Origin: Corydoras sp. C115
Taxonomy: Eukaryota > Chordata > Actinopteri > Siluriformes > Callichthyidae
DNA: 64,000 bases
Reading direction: 5' to 3'
NCBI GenBank assembly: GCA_019802505.1
Contig: JAFMOC010000072.1
Span: 2,391,001 to 2,455,000, forward strand
Every line of letters begins with the position of its first letter. Position 1 is the first letter of the stretch. Both the position numbers and the translations under genes were made by a program. Positions 25,001 to 35,845 of this stretch are shown piece after piece. Under the pieces are notes generated by a model. The model saw only the letters and a program-made list of their open reading frames with translations, was not told the origin of the DNA and made no database searches.

Positions 25001-28000
25001 CTGGTCGTGGCAGAAAGAAGATCCTGACCGCGACTGCTGTGCGCTACCTGAAGCGTAATGTGGAGAAAAATCCCCGCGTGACTGCTAAGGAACTGAAAAA
25101 AGACCTGTCAGATGTGGGCACTGAAGTTTCAGCTCAGACAATAAGGCGCGCACTGCATAACGAAGACCTCCATGCCAGAACTCCCAGGCGCACCCCCTTG
25201 CTGACTCCAAAGAACAAGAAAAGTCGACTGCAGTATGCCAAAAGTCATGTGGACAAGCCACAAAGGTTTTGGGACAGTGTACTGTGGTCAGATGAAACTA
25301 AATTAGAACTGTTTGGGACAATGGACCAGCGCTATGTTTGGAGGAGGAAGAACCAGGCTTATGAACAAAAGAACACCTTGCCTACTGTGAAGCATGGCGG
25401 GGGGTCAATTATGCTTTGGGGCTGTTTTGCTTCTAATGGTACAGGAAAGCTTCAACGTGTGCAGGGTACCATGAATTCCCTTCAGTACCAGGAGATCTTG
25501 GAGGAAAATTTGATGGAGTCAGTCACAAACCTGCGGCTTGGGAGACGTTGGACCTTCCAACAGGACAATGATCCGAAGCACACATCCAAGTCCACTAGAG
25601 CATTTGAACATGAAAGGCTGGAACATTCTAGAGTGGCCATCGCAATCACCAGACTTAAATCCAATTGAGAACCTCTAGTGGGACCTAAAGAAGGCAGTTG
25701 CAGTGCGCAAGCCTAAGAATGTGACTGAACTGGAGGCTTTTGCCCATGAAGAATGGGCTAAGATACCCATAGGTCGCTGCAAGACACTTGTGTCAAGCTA
25801 TGCTTCACGCTTGAAAGCTGTCATAACTGGAAAAGGATGTTGTACTAAGTACTGAAAAATAATGTCACTAGGGGGTTGAATAAAACTGATAATGATGTGA
25901 GCACAGTAAAGACATTTGTGGTTATTCCATCATAAATATTATGTTATATTTGTCTAATTTATAAGTGCCTCTTTGATATAATTGTAAATAAGATGACTGA
26001 AATGATCCAAATCAATGTCAAACTGGCCAAAACACTTTATTTCAGTGGGGGTTGAATAAATTTGATCACAACTGTAGAATAAAAAGTGCCTGTAAAATTA
26101 TGTAGTATAATGTTGTGTTATAATGTTAAAACACTGTGCTGGTCTCATTTCACCCTGGTAAACATGTTTATTGTCAAGGAGTTGCTGTTTAGAAAAAAAA
26201 AATTTCAATTACTGTCTTTTTTCTCTACATTCCTAAACTGTTTCTGTTATTAGCAAGAAATTGCACATTAGAGGGTGCTATAAATTCTATGTTTTTCTTA
26301 GTATTCCATTATCCAAAAAATGAAAAAAATGAATTTGTTGCATTAATATTGACAGCTGCCATCAGCTACACCAATCAAATTTTACCACTGTTCGTATTAC
26401 ATGTATACATTTTTACATATAGTTTTTTAAACAGCTTAGCAATTACAAAGTTTATTTTGCAAACAACAAAATGACTTTTCAAGCTAGTGTCAGAGCTTTT
26501 TAGGATAAAATCTCTGATACTAGCTTGAAAAGTGCCAGTAAAAAAGTGCCTTTTTGAAAACATTCACACAAAAATCTGTGTAATATGTGTAAATTAGGGC
26601 TGTATTCAACTAAAGATTTTCATAGTCGAATCTGATTCGTCAGATTTTCCCTATAGTCGACTGCTAGTCGAATCAGTTAAAATTTCACCACAAGATGGCG
26701 CTAACGGCGTAGTTTTTAAAATATATATATATTTTTATATTTTATTTGTTTTTCTAACAAAAGAAAACCTTTTTTTTGTTTTTCTTTTTTTTTCTAGAAA
26801 TTAGGATGATTTTATTTGACAAAAGGCTATATATATAACGAAAACAAAGACATTTCATGTAAAAACTAATGCTTAGTAGCAGCCATGGGCGCCCCCATGT
26901 GGTCAAAATGGTACATTCGACTATGAGGTTCATAGTCGACTACGGTTCTCCGAATCGAATCGTCGAATCAGCGAATATTGCAGCTCACCCCTAGTGTAAA
27001 TATTGATTTATCTATTATTTATCTGCTGCTTAATCCTTTACAAGGGTCACGGGGGGGGGGGGGGGTATTCCCATACCCATCCAGTGGTAAACGCTTTGAG
27101 CGCTGGGCAGATCCATCCAGGAGAGTGGACACACTCACTCACACAGACACACGCACAAACACACTCTATTTGCAGCAATTTAGAGCATTCAATTTAAATC
27201 CACGTTTTAAATAGGACTGTGGGAGGAAACCGGAGAACCCAGAGGAAACCCACACGGACACAGGGAGAACATCGAAACTTCACCCTGAATGGGATTCAAA
27301 CCTAAATCTCCACTGTTGGATGAGCTAACCACTAAAACACAGTGCGCCCAAAATAATTTAGATGACTAATTCATTTTTTTATCATGATCTTTTACTGTTT
27401 ACTACATATTAACACAATTGCTATAAGTAAATAAATAATTTATGTGGAGTAAATAAATAAATAATGATGGAAGTGCTTGGGAATGACAGCAACTCAGCCA
27501 CAAAGTATACAGTTGAGAACGATATTATTAGCCCCCTTACAAAATAGTCCTTGTTTTCTAAATATTTTCCAAGTGATATTAACCAGAGCAAAATAAACTG
27601 AACACAGCTTTTTAGACATCGTAATTTTATTTTGGATGCTTACACTATATTATATTCCACTCAGAAATGAAGATATTACACAAATCAGGGTCAAATTTAT
27701 TAGCCCCCCACATCCTAATAGTCAATTGTGTATCCTTTTTGTCTCTCACACGTCATTTGAGGAATCCTGGCCCATTCTTCTTTGGCAAATCTCTCAAGTT
27801 CCTCTAGATTCGATGGTTGTCTGGCCGGGACATTTTTCTGTAGGTCACCCAACAGATTTTCTATTGGATTTAAGTCAGGGCTTTGTGCAGGCCATTCAAT
27901 GACATTCACTTTGGTCATCTGGAGATAGTTCTTTCCAGGAGGGATGTGTGTTTAGGATCCTTGTCATGTTGGAAAATGTTGGACGTCTCAGACCCAGTTT

Positions 28001-29441
28001 CACAGCTGACTGCTTAAGGTTCTCTTTTAAAATAGCCACATAGTTTTCTGTATTCATAATTCCATCCACCTTGACAAGATTTCCAGTTCCCGATGCACTG
28101 AAGCATCCCCATAGCATAATACTCCCACCACCATGCTTCACTGTGGGGATGGTGTTCTTTGGGTTGAATGCCTTTTTTTCTGTCCTTTTTTTCTCCAAAC
28201 ATAAGCAGTGTCCCTGTGGCCAAAGAGCTCTACTTTAGTCTCATCAGACCATAAGACACGCTTCCAGTATAAATAATCTTTCTCCAGGTTGTCCCGAGCA
28301 TACTTAAGTCTGGCTTGAAGGTGCCTCTTCCTTAAAAGTGGAGTTTTTCTTGGTCTGCATACTCGCAGGTCATTCCTGTGCAGAGCTCTAGTGATGGTCT
28401 TCTTAGACACTATGATTCCTGATGTGGCCAAGTCATTTGCCAGTGCCTTGGAAGTTAATCTGGGTTCTCTAGACACATTTCTCACTAGCACTCTTTCCAG
28501 TCTCTCAAAATCTTTCTCTTCCTACCTCTGCCAGGCTTGTTCTGCACTGTGTTGCTGTCTCTGAATCTCTGAATGATGCCTCTCACTCCAGTTCTTGACA
28601 CTTGGAAACACTTGGATATCTTTGTACATTCCTCTCCTGTTTTGTGTGCATCAATAATTCTTTTTCTCAGGTCAAAACTGATTTCCTTTGTTTTTGGCAT
28701 GTTTCTTCCTCAACTGCCAGCTCCATAATGAGGCTTTTACACAGTGTTTTAACTTAAATAAGTTAATTAACTTAACTTAATTGAGTGCAATCATCTGTTT
28801 CATCTGATCACCTTTATGCACATCACATGTGAAGGGAAAGCACATCACTGCACAAAAATCACTGGCTTGTGTGATGACTTAATAAATGTTAATTTCTTAA
28901 AGGGGGCTAAAAATAATATATGTATATATATATATATATATATATAGTGCTTTTTGTTAGTAATAATTCATCTTACACACATTTCTTCAGAGTAATTTTT
29001 TAAAAAAGTACTATGTGGGTTCCCTCTGGGTTCTCCAGTTTTCTCCCATGGTCCAAAAACATGAATCAAGGTAATGTGAATGCTCCAAATTGCCAAATAT
29101 AGAGTGTGTTTATGTGTGTGTCTGTGTGAGTGAGTGAGCAATGGATTGGCGCCTTGTACAGGGTGTACTGGATGTCTCCCCTGGATGGGCATGGGGACCC
29201 CCCCCCCCCCCCCCCCCCCCGCATCCCTAGTAGAGTATTGAGGGCAAGATAATAAAATACTAATTGAATATTTTCACAGATTGAACATCATGCCTGAAAG
29301 CTAAAATAAAATATAGAATAAAGGACCTGTACTAGCCTTGAAAACGCCTTGGTCTTTGTTTGGAGTAATGTCTATTCCCTGGGAGGCAAACAGAGCATTA
29401 GTTGACAAAGTCTTCGAGAAATCACTCTCAAATTTTGCCAT
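12825..29441 (-). CDS. fkbp5: FKBP51-type peptidyl-prolyl isomerase / Hsp90 co-chaperone
   Basis: Ten coding exons on the minus strand: 29337-29441, 23179-23323, 22007-22149, 20749-20863, 20502-20658, 20046-20136, 19726-19809, 18662-18847, 16993-17232, 12825-12935. All phases agree, giving 458 residues (human 457). FK1 is about residues 30-140 (KPMIGDKVHVHYTG, FDSS, QVIKAWDIG, EYAYGS). FK2 is about 145-252 (GATVHVHLEG, NIGPNAELMYEVTL). Three TPR units cover about 253-385, including NEKALYRRGEAHLL with clamp residues Lys352 and Arg356 that bind the Hsp90 MEEVD tail. TPR and FK2 match FKBP5 better than FKBP4 (KESWEMD, YERDKKIYANMFQRFAEHDAK). It acts in cytosol and nucleus on steroid-receptor complexes. 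Start: ATG 29439-29441, 28 bases after an acceptor. Oddities: a GC donor after exon 1, Val116/Pro119, and two usable acceptors for the last exon (alternative 12848-12943). Confidence 0.92.
13200..13468 (-). mobile_element. SINE copy, internally rearranged
   Basis: Lies in the last fkbp5 intron. The tail block (CATCTGGGGGTTACCCATGC) is followed by a second tail block (TTTTAATCCTCTACTAGGG), so two partial copies appear fused. The head ends at GCTAACCGTTTAAACCGCTCCG. Confidence 0.75.
13983..14034 (-). mobile_element. L2-type LINE 3' end fragment
   Basis: The plus strand reads TTTAGCAGACGCTTTTATCC and then AAAGCGACTTACAAATGAG, the complement of the common fish L2 tail. Only the last 50 bases are kept. 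Confidence 0.65.
14150..14620 (+). mobile_element. LTR retroelement fragment with PBS-like motif
   Basis: An LTR-like block ends in CAATAAAGACTGTTC and then CCACACCCCGTTACA (14398), followed directly by TTTTGGTGCCCAAACCCGTG, which has the form of a tRNA primer-binding site. At 14424 a TGTAACAAGGGG block begins that is repeated at 15715. No gag or pol coding remains. Orientation and family are uncertain because the block after 14424 also ends like an LTR when read in reverse. Confidence 0.45.
15484..15700 (+). mobile_element. SINE copy, diverged and 3' truncated
   Basis: Head GGGTGGCCCAGTGCCTTAGTGG, partial B box, and body to TTTTAGAGTGTG, then a jump to GGATGGGCATGGGGAACACC. Its end is replaced by the LTR-like block at 15715. 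Confidence 0.7.
15715..15890 (+). mobile_element. Second copy of the LTR-like block of 14424-14600
   Basis: Shares TGTAACRAGGGGTGGG, GACAGGAATGGGCTTTATTAC, TCACATGAAACTACA and TTAATCAATCTCCCTGATC with the earlier copy. The last of these is duplicated within this copy. Confidence 0.6.
15944..16002. repeat. (CA)n microsatellite
   Basis: About 28 CA units in the last fkbp5 intron, preceded by a C-rich run. Confidence 0.95.
16010..16992. other. fkbp5 last-intron sequence, nothing recognised
   Basis: AT-rich intron between the (CA)n tract and the TPR exon. The small frames here have no coding character. Confidence 0.5.
17384..17914 (+). mobile_element. pogo-like non-autonomous transposon with a transposase C-terminal remnant
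   Basis: Terminal inverted repeats CCGTATTTTCCGGACTATAA and (reverse) CCGTATTTTCCGGACCATAA differ at one base and are flanked by TA. Inside, 17565-17702 keeps a 45-codon open stretch ending in TGA. It reads FAKAGIVAEQPPGDETDSD, then EIAQLFNSDTEDEDY, the acidic C-terminal end expected of a Tigger/pogo-type transposase. The rest of the enzyme is gone. It lies in fkbp5 intron 9, between the exons at 16993-17232 and 18662-18847. Confidence 0.7.
17928..18281 (-). mobile_element. SINE copy, full length, inserted at the pogo element's right end
   Basis: Flanked by GGTATATATATA (before) and GGTATACATATATA (after), so the target duplication copied the last bases of the pogo inverted repeat. The SINE is therefore younger than that element. 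Confidence 0.88.
19133..19320 (+). mobile_element. SINE copy, 3' truncated and diverged
   Basis: Head GGCAGCACAGTAGCTTAGTAG with B box GGTTCGAATC. The sequence decays after CTCTATAGTGGCTGTGTG. Confidence 0.75.
20903..21960 (-). mobile_element. L2-type LINE fragment (reverse transcriptase remnant)
   Basis: On the minus strand, 21747-21953 encodes SLSAAFDPAYHQILL and then EWFRSYLTEKT, a hallmark of L2/CR1-type reverse transcriptase. Next comes SRLDYCNILLARFPVCTIRP near 21380, and it ends with the L2 3' tail at 20903-20945. Frames are broken by many indels. It fills most of the fkbp5 intron between the exons ending at 22007 and starting at 20863. Confidence 0.85.
22150..23178. other. fkbp5 intron between the two FK1 exons
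   Basis: AT-rich intron. GTGTAGTGGA is repeated in tandem near 22927-22950. No element is recognised and no other coding sequence is seen. Confidence 0.5.
23563..23907 (-). mobile_element. SINE copy, nearly full length
   Basis: Tail (ATTC)n, complete body, and a head ending CCACCGTGCCG. GTTTTTCA flanks both sides, a short target duplication. Confidence 0.9.
23989..24105 (+). mobile_element. SINE 3'-half fragment
   Basis: Only the block GTGTGCCTAGCGATGGATTGG to TCTCCACTGGATGGGTATAGG remains. Confidence 0.65.
24460..26074 (+). mobile_element. Tc1-like transposon copy 1, complete ends, broken transposase
   Basis: 1615 bases between TA dinucleotides. Ends are CAGTTGTGATCAAATTTATT and its inverse, with inner TTATTCAACCCC repeats about 190 bases in, an IR/DR-type layout. 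The transposase frame starts at 24835: paired HTH DNA-binding domain (TREEVIALHKNGNGYKKIAK, GRGRKK hinge), then the DDE domain with WSDETKLELFG, HGGGSIMLWG and QQDNDPKHTSK. A two-base deletion near 25602 shifts the frame, and a TAG replaces the first Trp codon of the ENLWWD motif at about 25674, so this copy cannot make a whole enzyme. Lies in the fkbp5 intron 3' of the start-codon exon. It is nearly identical to 41162-42782. Confidence 0.95.
26595..26993 (+). mobile_element. hAT-type non-autonomous transposon with perfect 8-base target duplication
   Basis: GTGTAAAT occurs at 26587-26594 and again at 26994-27001. The enclosed element starts TAGGGCTGTATTC and ends GAATATTGCAGCTCACCCCTA, whose inverse TAGGGGTGAGCTGC gives imperfect hAT-like ends. 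Internally it has TAGTCGA repeats and a reverse-complementary pair around AATAGTCGAAT/ATTCGACTAT. No transposase coding. Confidence 0.85.
27009..27352 (-). mobile_element. SINE copy, older, with G13 run
   Basis: Starts 8 bases after the hAT duplication. A pure G run at 27050-27065 replaces the usual CGCGG of the tail half. The head is diverged (ACCACTAAAACACAGTGCGCCC). Confidence 0.8.
27510..28921 (-). mobile_element. Second Tc1-like family, degenerate transposase
   Basis: The minus-strand frame runs from MPKTKEISFDLRKRIIDAHK (28700) through an HTH domain with GRGRKRK, KTITRALHRNDLR, WSDETKVELFG, VKHGGGSIMLWG and SPDLNPIENLLGDL to about 27715, in at least four frames separated by frameshifts. 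The third catalytic region PIENLLGDLQ has lost the usual Trp-Trp. Left end CAGTTGAGAACGATATTATT; the right end (AAGGGGGCTAAAAATAATAT) runs into a (TA)n tract and has lost its last bases. It is clearly different from the 24460 and 41162 copies and older. Confidence 0.9.
29013..29256 (+). mobile_element. SINE 3' two-thirds fragment
   Basis: Starts at GTGGGTTCCCTCTGGGTTCTC and carries a run of about 20 C at 29200-29220 where other copies have CCCCACCGCG. It ends 80 bases short of the fkbp5 exon. Confidence 0.8.
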
Positions 29442-29469
29442 CTTGTCCTTTAGACATGCCCTTGATCCC
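29337..29469 (-). other. fkbp5: fkbp5 start-codon exon
   Basis: Acceptor TGCATTTTAG before 29469, 28 bases of 5' UTR, ATG at 29439-29441, and 35 codons ending GVFK. The following intron begins GCTAGTACAG, a GC rather than GT donor. The next exon opens with IVKRHGIEG in phase 0, so this junction is required by the protein. A 10-codon upstream frame (ATG at 29455-29457) overlaps the start. Confidence 0.85.
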
Positions 29470-29854
29470 CTAAAATGCACACAAACACATACAAACACAC
29501 AACAAATTACAAATTTCATATGCAACATTAGGTCAAAAGTAACATGTCACAATTCTTAATCAGTGATTTCAGGTGTTTGATCAATTCCAAAAGTTTATAA
29601 AATCATTACAACTTTATGTGAACAGATTGGGGGTGGGGCAGCATGACAAAGCAATATTAATGAATCATAGTTTGTGTATGTTGTGTATGATTTTTTAATA
29701 TATTGTACATATTTAAAAGAAAATACTATAACTTCCTCAAAGTCATGGACTTCTGTGAGACCATGAACACTTAGGTTAGAACAGTTAGGATTGCTTTCCT
29801 TGTGTATTACTATAAAAATAGATATTTTGCTTTTTAAATTGAGCTTTTTTTCAC

Positions 29855-29931
29855 AGTTGACAAAGTAGTTGAGAAATCGCTCTCAAATTTTGCCATCTTG
29901 TCCTTCAGACATGACCTTGTTCCTCTAAAAT

Positions 29932-30002
<71 letters not shown>

Positions 30003-30700
30003 AACACACATAACAAATTACAAATTTCATATGCAACATTTGACAGTGCAATGAATCTATGTAGCACTCTTTCTTTAAATAATAACTACAAAATGTATTT
30101 TTTTTTATTTATCAACATTTAATTTTGGCTCATTTACAGAACTCAATTAAAACAAATCATTTAAGTCATTTTCCAGCCCAGTCTAAAATCTAATCAATAT
30201 CAAAGTAATAATAATCTGTGAATTTTAGTTGTTACCCTTTGAACTTTTGTTGACGATAAGCTCTTTTGTTTTGACATGGTGGGAAAAAGAGTCAGTAAAG
30301 ACAGAGAGACTATAATAACATATTCTGTAGTATGTAGTATTCATTGGATTTATCGAGCCATTCATTATATTGACAAAAGTAATACGTCAATTCTTAATCT
30401 GTAATTTTAGGTGTTTGATCAATGCCAAAAGTTTATAAAATCATTACAACTCTATGTGAACAGTTTGGGGTGGGGGCACCACAACCAAGACGCAGTGCAC
30501 AAAGCAAGATTAATGAATCATGTATGTTGTGTATGATTTTGTACATTTAAAAAAACTTTTATATATTGTATATATTTAAAAGAAAATACTATAACTTCCT
30601 CAAAGTCATGGGCTTCTGTGAGATCATGAACACCAAATTAGGATTGCTTTCCTTGTGTATTACTATCAAAATAGATATTTTTCCACTAGATAAATTCAGC
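29855..30700 (-). pseudogene. Tandem duplicate of the fkbp5 start-codon exon and its flank, truncated
   Basis: The segment 29394-29835 is repeated at 29855-30700. On the minus strand the second copy keeps an acceptor-like TTTTAG, the upstream ATG and the true ATG (about 29901-29903). It encodes MAKFESDFSTTLST before diverging to VKKSSI and a stop, with no donor. The flank matches too (TTATAAAATCATTACAACT, ACTATAACTTCCTCAAAGTC). A 60-base CA tract and about 340 bases are extra. It sits between exon 1 and the working exon, so it could be spliced in as a cryptic exon, but I see no evidence that it is. Confidence 0.8.
29934..29999. repeat. (CA)n microsatellite
   Basis: About 33 CA units inside the duplicated segment, at the place where the parent segment has only ACACAAACACATACAAACAC. 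Confidence 0.95.
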
Positions 30701-32190
<1,490 letters not shown>

Positions 32191-32202
32191 AGTGTTTGAG
32201 TG

Positions 32203-32310
32203 AGTCCTGGGTGTATCTGCCCAGCGCCCAAAACGTTCTCCCCTGGATGGGCATGAGGAACCCCCCCCTCCCCCCCGCGACCCTAGTAGAGATAATGGAT
32301 GAATAGATAT
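32203..32310 (+). mobile_element. SINE 3'-end fragment
   Basis: GTCCTGGGTGTATCTGCCCAG to GATAATGGATGAAT with C-rich runs inserted. Confidence 0.75.
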
Positions 32311-32732
32311 TTAGCCTTTATTAATTTATAGCAAACTGTTTTATTAAGTAGTTTTACCTCTGTTAATTTATGATGCCTCTCACTTTTCTGTGAGCAGCTC
32401 AAGCAATTCATTTATATACTTCTTTTTACAAAAATGACTACCCACAACCCAATACTAACCATTGCCCTTGCCACTAATTTTATTTTAGTACAAATTTGAA
32501 TGAATTATTATTACATAACAAGCTTAACCATAAAGACATTTTTTAAAACATGTCAATATACAGTTCCTGCACAGTGCGTGTTCTGGGTTTTATTCCAGGT
32601 GAGTGTTACTCTAGGTCCTTCTGTTTGATATTTGCACATTTTCACTGTGTCTAACTGAAAAAACATATCAGGTGAACTTGGGAAAACAGCACATACACTA
32701 GTACTTTATTAGATTTAACAGTTACATTAACA

Positions 32733-32937
<205 letters not shown>

Positions 32938-32939
32938 CA

Positions 32940-34260
32940 AATGTTCTTAGCGATTTACGAACAAATTTAAGAACAATGTAATAAGAATACGCACTTTCCC
33001 AAAAGCCTTCTACACTCTCCTAGACTAAGAGAGACAATGTCAATTTTAACTTGAATGCATTAATTCAGAAGCATGGCAAACCGACAGCATAATATAAACT
33101 TTTTCTAAAGCAAACCAAATCAGATGCTTGAAGAAATACAACAAAAAAAATAAATTACACTCTTTTCCAAAGCACGAGATCAATCAACAAAGAAGAAATT
33201 GGAGGATGTATTACAAAGTATCAGTGCTTGCAATTCAACTAATAGATAAGGCATAAACCGTATTTGGCAGGAACAGGAATACCGACTTCTCTCTCTCTTC
33301 ATAATCATCTTCCTCCTTCAGTTGAAACGCTTATGCCAGCACTAACTGTAATGTTGTGCAGCATAGCACATATAACAGTGATGGCACAGTTATATACTGC
33401 TGAACACCTAAGCCCCATGGTGATTTATATAGGCACCGCAATCGCATTTTCCATAAACCCAGATTAGTCTTAACAACACTGCATGTTCTGATGTGTCCCA
33501 TGTTCATTTTTTTCTCAGCCTCTGTCTGGGGGTTTAACAATAGGTACCTTGGAAGTGAATAACCACTGTCACAAAGAACGTACCATTTACCAGCAAACGC
33601 ACCATTTTTGCCAACAAGAGTTATGAGGGTGTCATATATAATATGAAAAATGGTTAAATTATTGAATTCCAGTATTTTATTTTTGTGTTCATTGTGTTTC
33701 AGATGGGCGGCACGGTGGCTTAGTGGTTGGCACGTTCGCCTCTCAGCGCTAGGGAATCCGGTTCAAATCCCCATCTGGGTGGAGTTTCCATGTTCTCCCC
33801 GTGTCTGCGTGGGTTTCCTCCGGGTTCTCCGGTTTCCTCCCACAGTCCAAAAACATGGATCAAGTCAATTGAATTCTCAAAATTGCCCCATATAGAGTGT
33901 GTCTGTGTAAGTGAGTGTGTGCCCAGCAATGGATTGGCGCCCTGTCCTGGGTCTATCTGCCCAGCGTCCGAGACGTTCTCCCCTGGATGGGCATGGGGAA
34001 CCCCACCGCGACACTAATAGAGGATAAAGCGGGAGATAATGAATGAATGAATGTGTTTCAGATGAAATTAATAGAACAAATGCATCTGTGAGTCTTTGTA
34101 CACTGCCAGTTACAAAGCACTTAGTGAGTTACGAGTGGGTCTGAGTACTCGTAAGTTACGAGCGATTTTAGGAACGATGTAAATTATGAATGCTTTTGGG
34201 AAAGGCTTGTAAATTTAAAGAATGTTCTTAAGTATGAAGTTACAATGTACTAGGGTTGCG
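32940..34260 (-). pseudogene. Harbinger (PIF) transposon relic
   Basis: The minus strand at about 33620-33335 encodes VGKNGAFAGKWYVLCDSGYS, then LNPQTEAEKKMNMGHIRTCS, then LGLWKMRLRCL, matching the end of HARBI1/PIF-type nucleases. The Asp of DSGY is present. The Glu expected in the SVVER motif is Lys here (SVVKT), so the enzyme is dead. Flanks at 32940-33015 and 34130-34250 share AACAATGTAAT/AACGATGTAAAT and TTTCCCAAAAGC or its complement, probably decayed ends. A SINE has inserted inside. Confidence 0.65.
33703..34052 (+). mobile_element. SINE copy, full length, inside the Harbinger relic
   Basis: Flanked on both sides by GTGTTTCAGAT, an 11-base target duplication. The order of events is therefore Harbinger first, SINE later. 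Confidence 0.92.
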
Positions 34261-34533
34261 ACACTTTTGGGAAATCCATCCCAGAGCTATTTTGGTTATG
34301 TTTAATATATCATTATAACATTAGAATCAAAAAGGATATTAATATTGTGTACAGACATTGTAGAGTACCAAAGTAACAGAATTTCTGGAAGACAGAAAAT
34401 TTCAACTTTTCTACATCTTGTCTATTTCACTTTTTTAAGTCTCTCTGAGACTTTTGTTTGTTTCCATAGTTACAATACTTAACCCAATACTTCCAATACT
34501 CTAATAATGTTTTTATCACAAAAGTATATTGCA

Positions 34534-34876
34534 GGCGGCACGGTGGCTTAGTGGTTGGCATGTTCTCCTCTCAGCGCTAGGGATTCCCGGTTCGAATCCT
34601 CATCTGGGTGGAGTTTCCATGTTCTCCCCGTGTCTGCGTGGGTTTCCTCCGGGTTCTCCGGTTTCCTCCCACAGTCCCACATGGATCAAGTCAATTGAAT
34701 TATCAAAATTGCCCCATATAGAGTGTGTTTGTGTGAGTGAGTGTGTGCCCAGTGATGGATTGGCGCCCTGTCCTGGGTGTATCTGCCCAGCGCCCGAGAC
34801 GTTCTCCCCTGGATGGGCATAGGGAACCCCACCGCGACCCTAATAGAGGATAAAGCGGGAGATAATGAATGAATGA
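34534..34876 (+). mobile_element. SINE copy, full length, with 14-base target duplication
   Basis: AAAAGTATATTGCA precedes the GGCGGCACGG head and follows the GAATGAATG tail without a mismatch, the clearest insertion signature in the window. Confidence 0.93.
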
Positions 34877-35297
34877 AAAGTATATTGCACTCCCATGAAA
34901 AATCAACATTTACTCACTAGTGAAAAAAACAACACTTTAATACACGTTTAATGCTTTGTGTGGTTTGGTGGGCAATTTTCAACTATATCATGATTATTGA
35001 TAAAAAAATAAATAAAGTTATTAAGAAAATTGTGTAGAGAAACATATTGAAAAGTTGCTGCAGTTAAACTATCAACTGCATTCATATTTATTTATATTTA
35101 TATTATTTCTGTTCATATAGAATGTTTCTTCAAATAGCTGTTGCATAAAAATAAAGCAATTATAACTACAAGTACAAGTACAAATTATAAGCAAGAACTC
35201 TAAGCTGAAATTATACTGTCAGTACTGGTTTTGTTATTAAACAGTGCATTTTACTGACCTGAAGGTTTAATCAGTTTATCAAGTTATTTTATTAAAT

Positions 35298-35845
35298 GGA
35301 AGCAGTCAAAAGTTTGGACACACTGCCTTCTTGCTCCATTCTCCTCCACTTACCATATAGATAGACTTTGAAGTTTTACAATTACAGACTGTAGTACATC
35401 TGTTTGATATTTTTTTGTTGTTAATCCCCTGTTGATTCTCTGTTCTCTATTGGTCAGGACCATCACAGAACAGGTGTAATTTGGGTAGTGTATTGTTCAT
35501 TGTCAATTCTGCAGTGACACTGATGGGTCACTGATGCAGGGTTTTATTGCCGCAGTGCTGCTGTAGTTTTATTTAAACACCTCAGTAACAATGCTGGAAT
35601 GAGAATAATTCACCGACCAAATAATACCTGCTCTGTGGTGCTACGATTGGGGTCCTGACCTTTAGAGAATAGAGTAAAAGGGAAAAACACAGTATGTACT
35701 GTAGTCCACAAACTGATGAACAACAGGCTGCTATTGTAGAACTACAAAGTGTATCTTTATGGTAAATGGAACAGATAAAGTGGATCATATAATAAGTCAT
35801 GCAGAAAGGAAATATATCCAAAGTTTTGACTGGTAATGTATGAAA
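35298..35845. repeat. Non-autonomous DNA-transposon-like repeat
   Basis: Starts GCAGTCAAAAGTTTGGACAC and ends CAAAGTTTTGACTGGTAATG, so AGTCAAAAGTTT forms inverted ends (one base different). The interior includes TTCTGCAGTGACACTGATG and GGTCCTGACC, phrases that recur in fish repeats. No coding. Family assignment (Tc1-like MITE) is inference. Confidence 0.5.

Noticed and set aside
24835..25668. 281-codon open frame as a host gene
   Set aside because: It lies within the ends of a Tc1-like transposon and has the transposase motifs.
29934..29999. Regular short repeats considered as a CRISPR-like or satellite array
   Set aside because: They are simple dinucleotide repeats without spacers in a vertebrate genome.
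33755..33775. tRNA gene suggested by A and B box motifs in SINE heads
   Set aside because: No cloverleaf with acceptor and anticodon stems can be drawn; the motifs are the SINE internal promoter.
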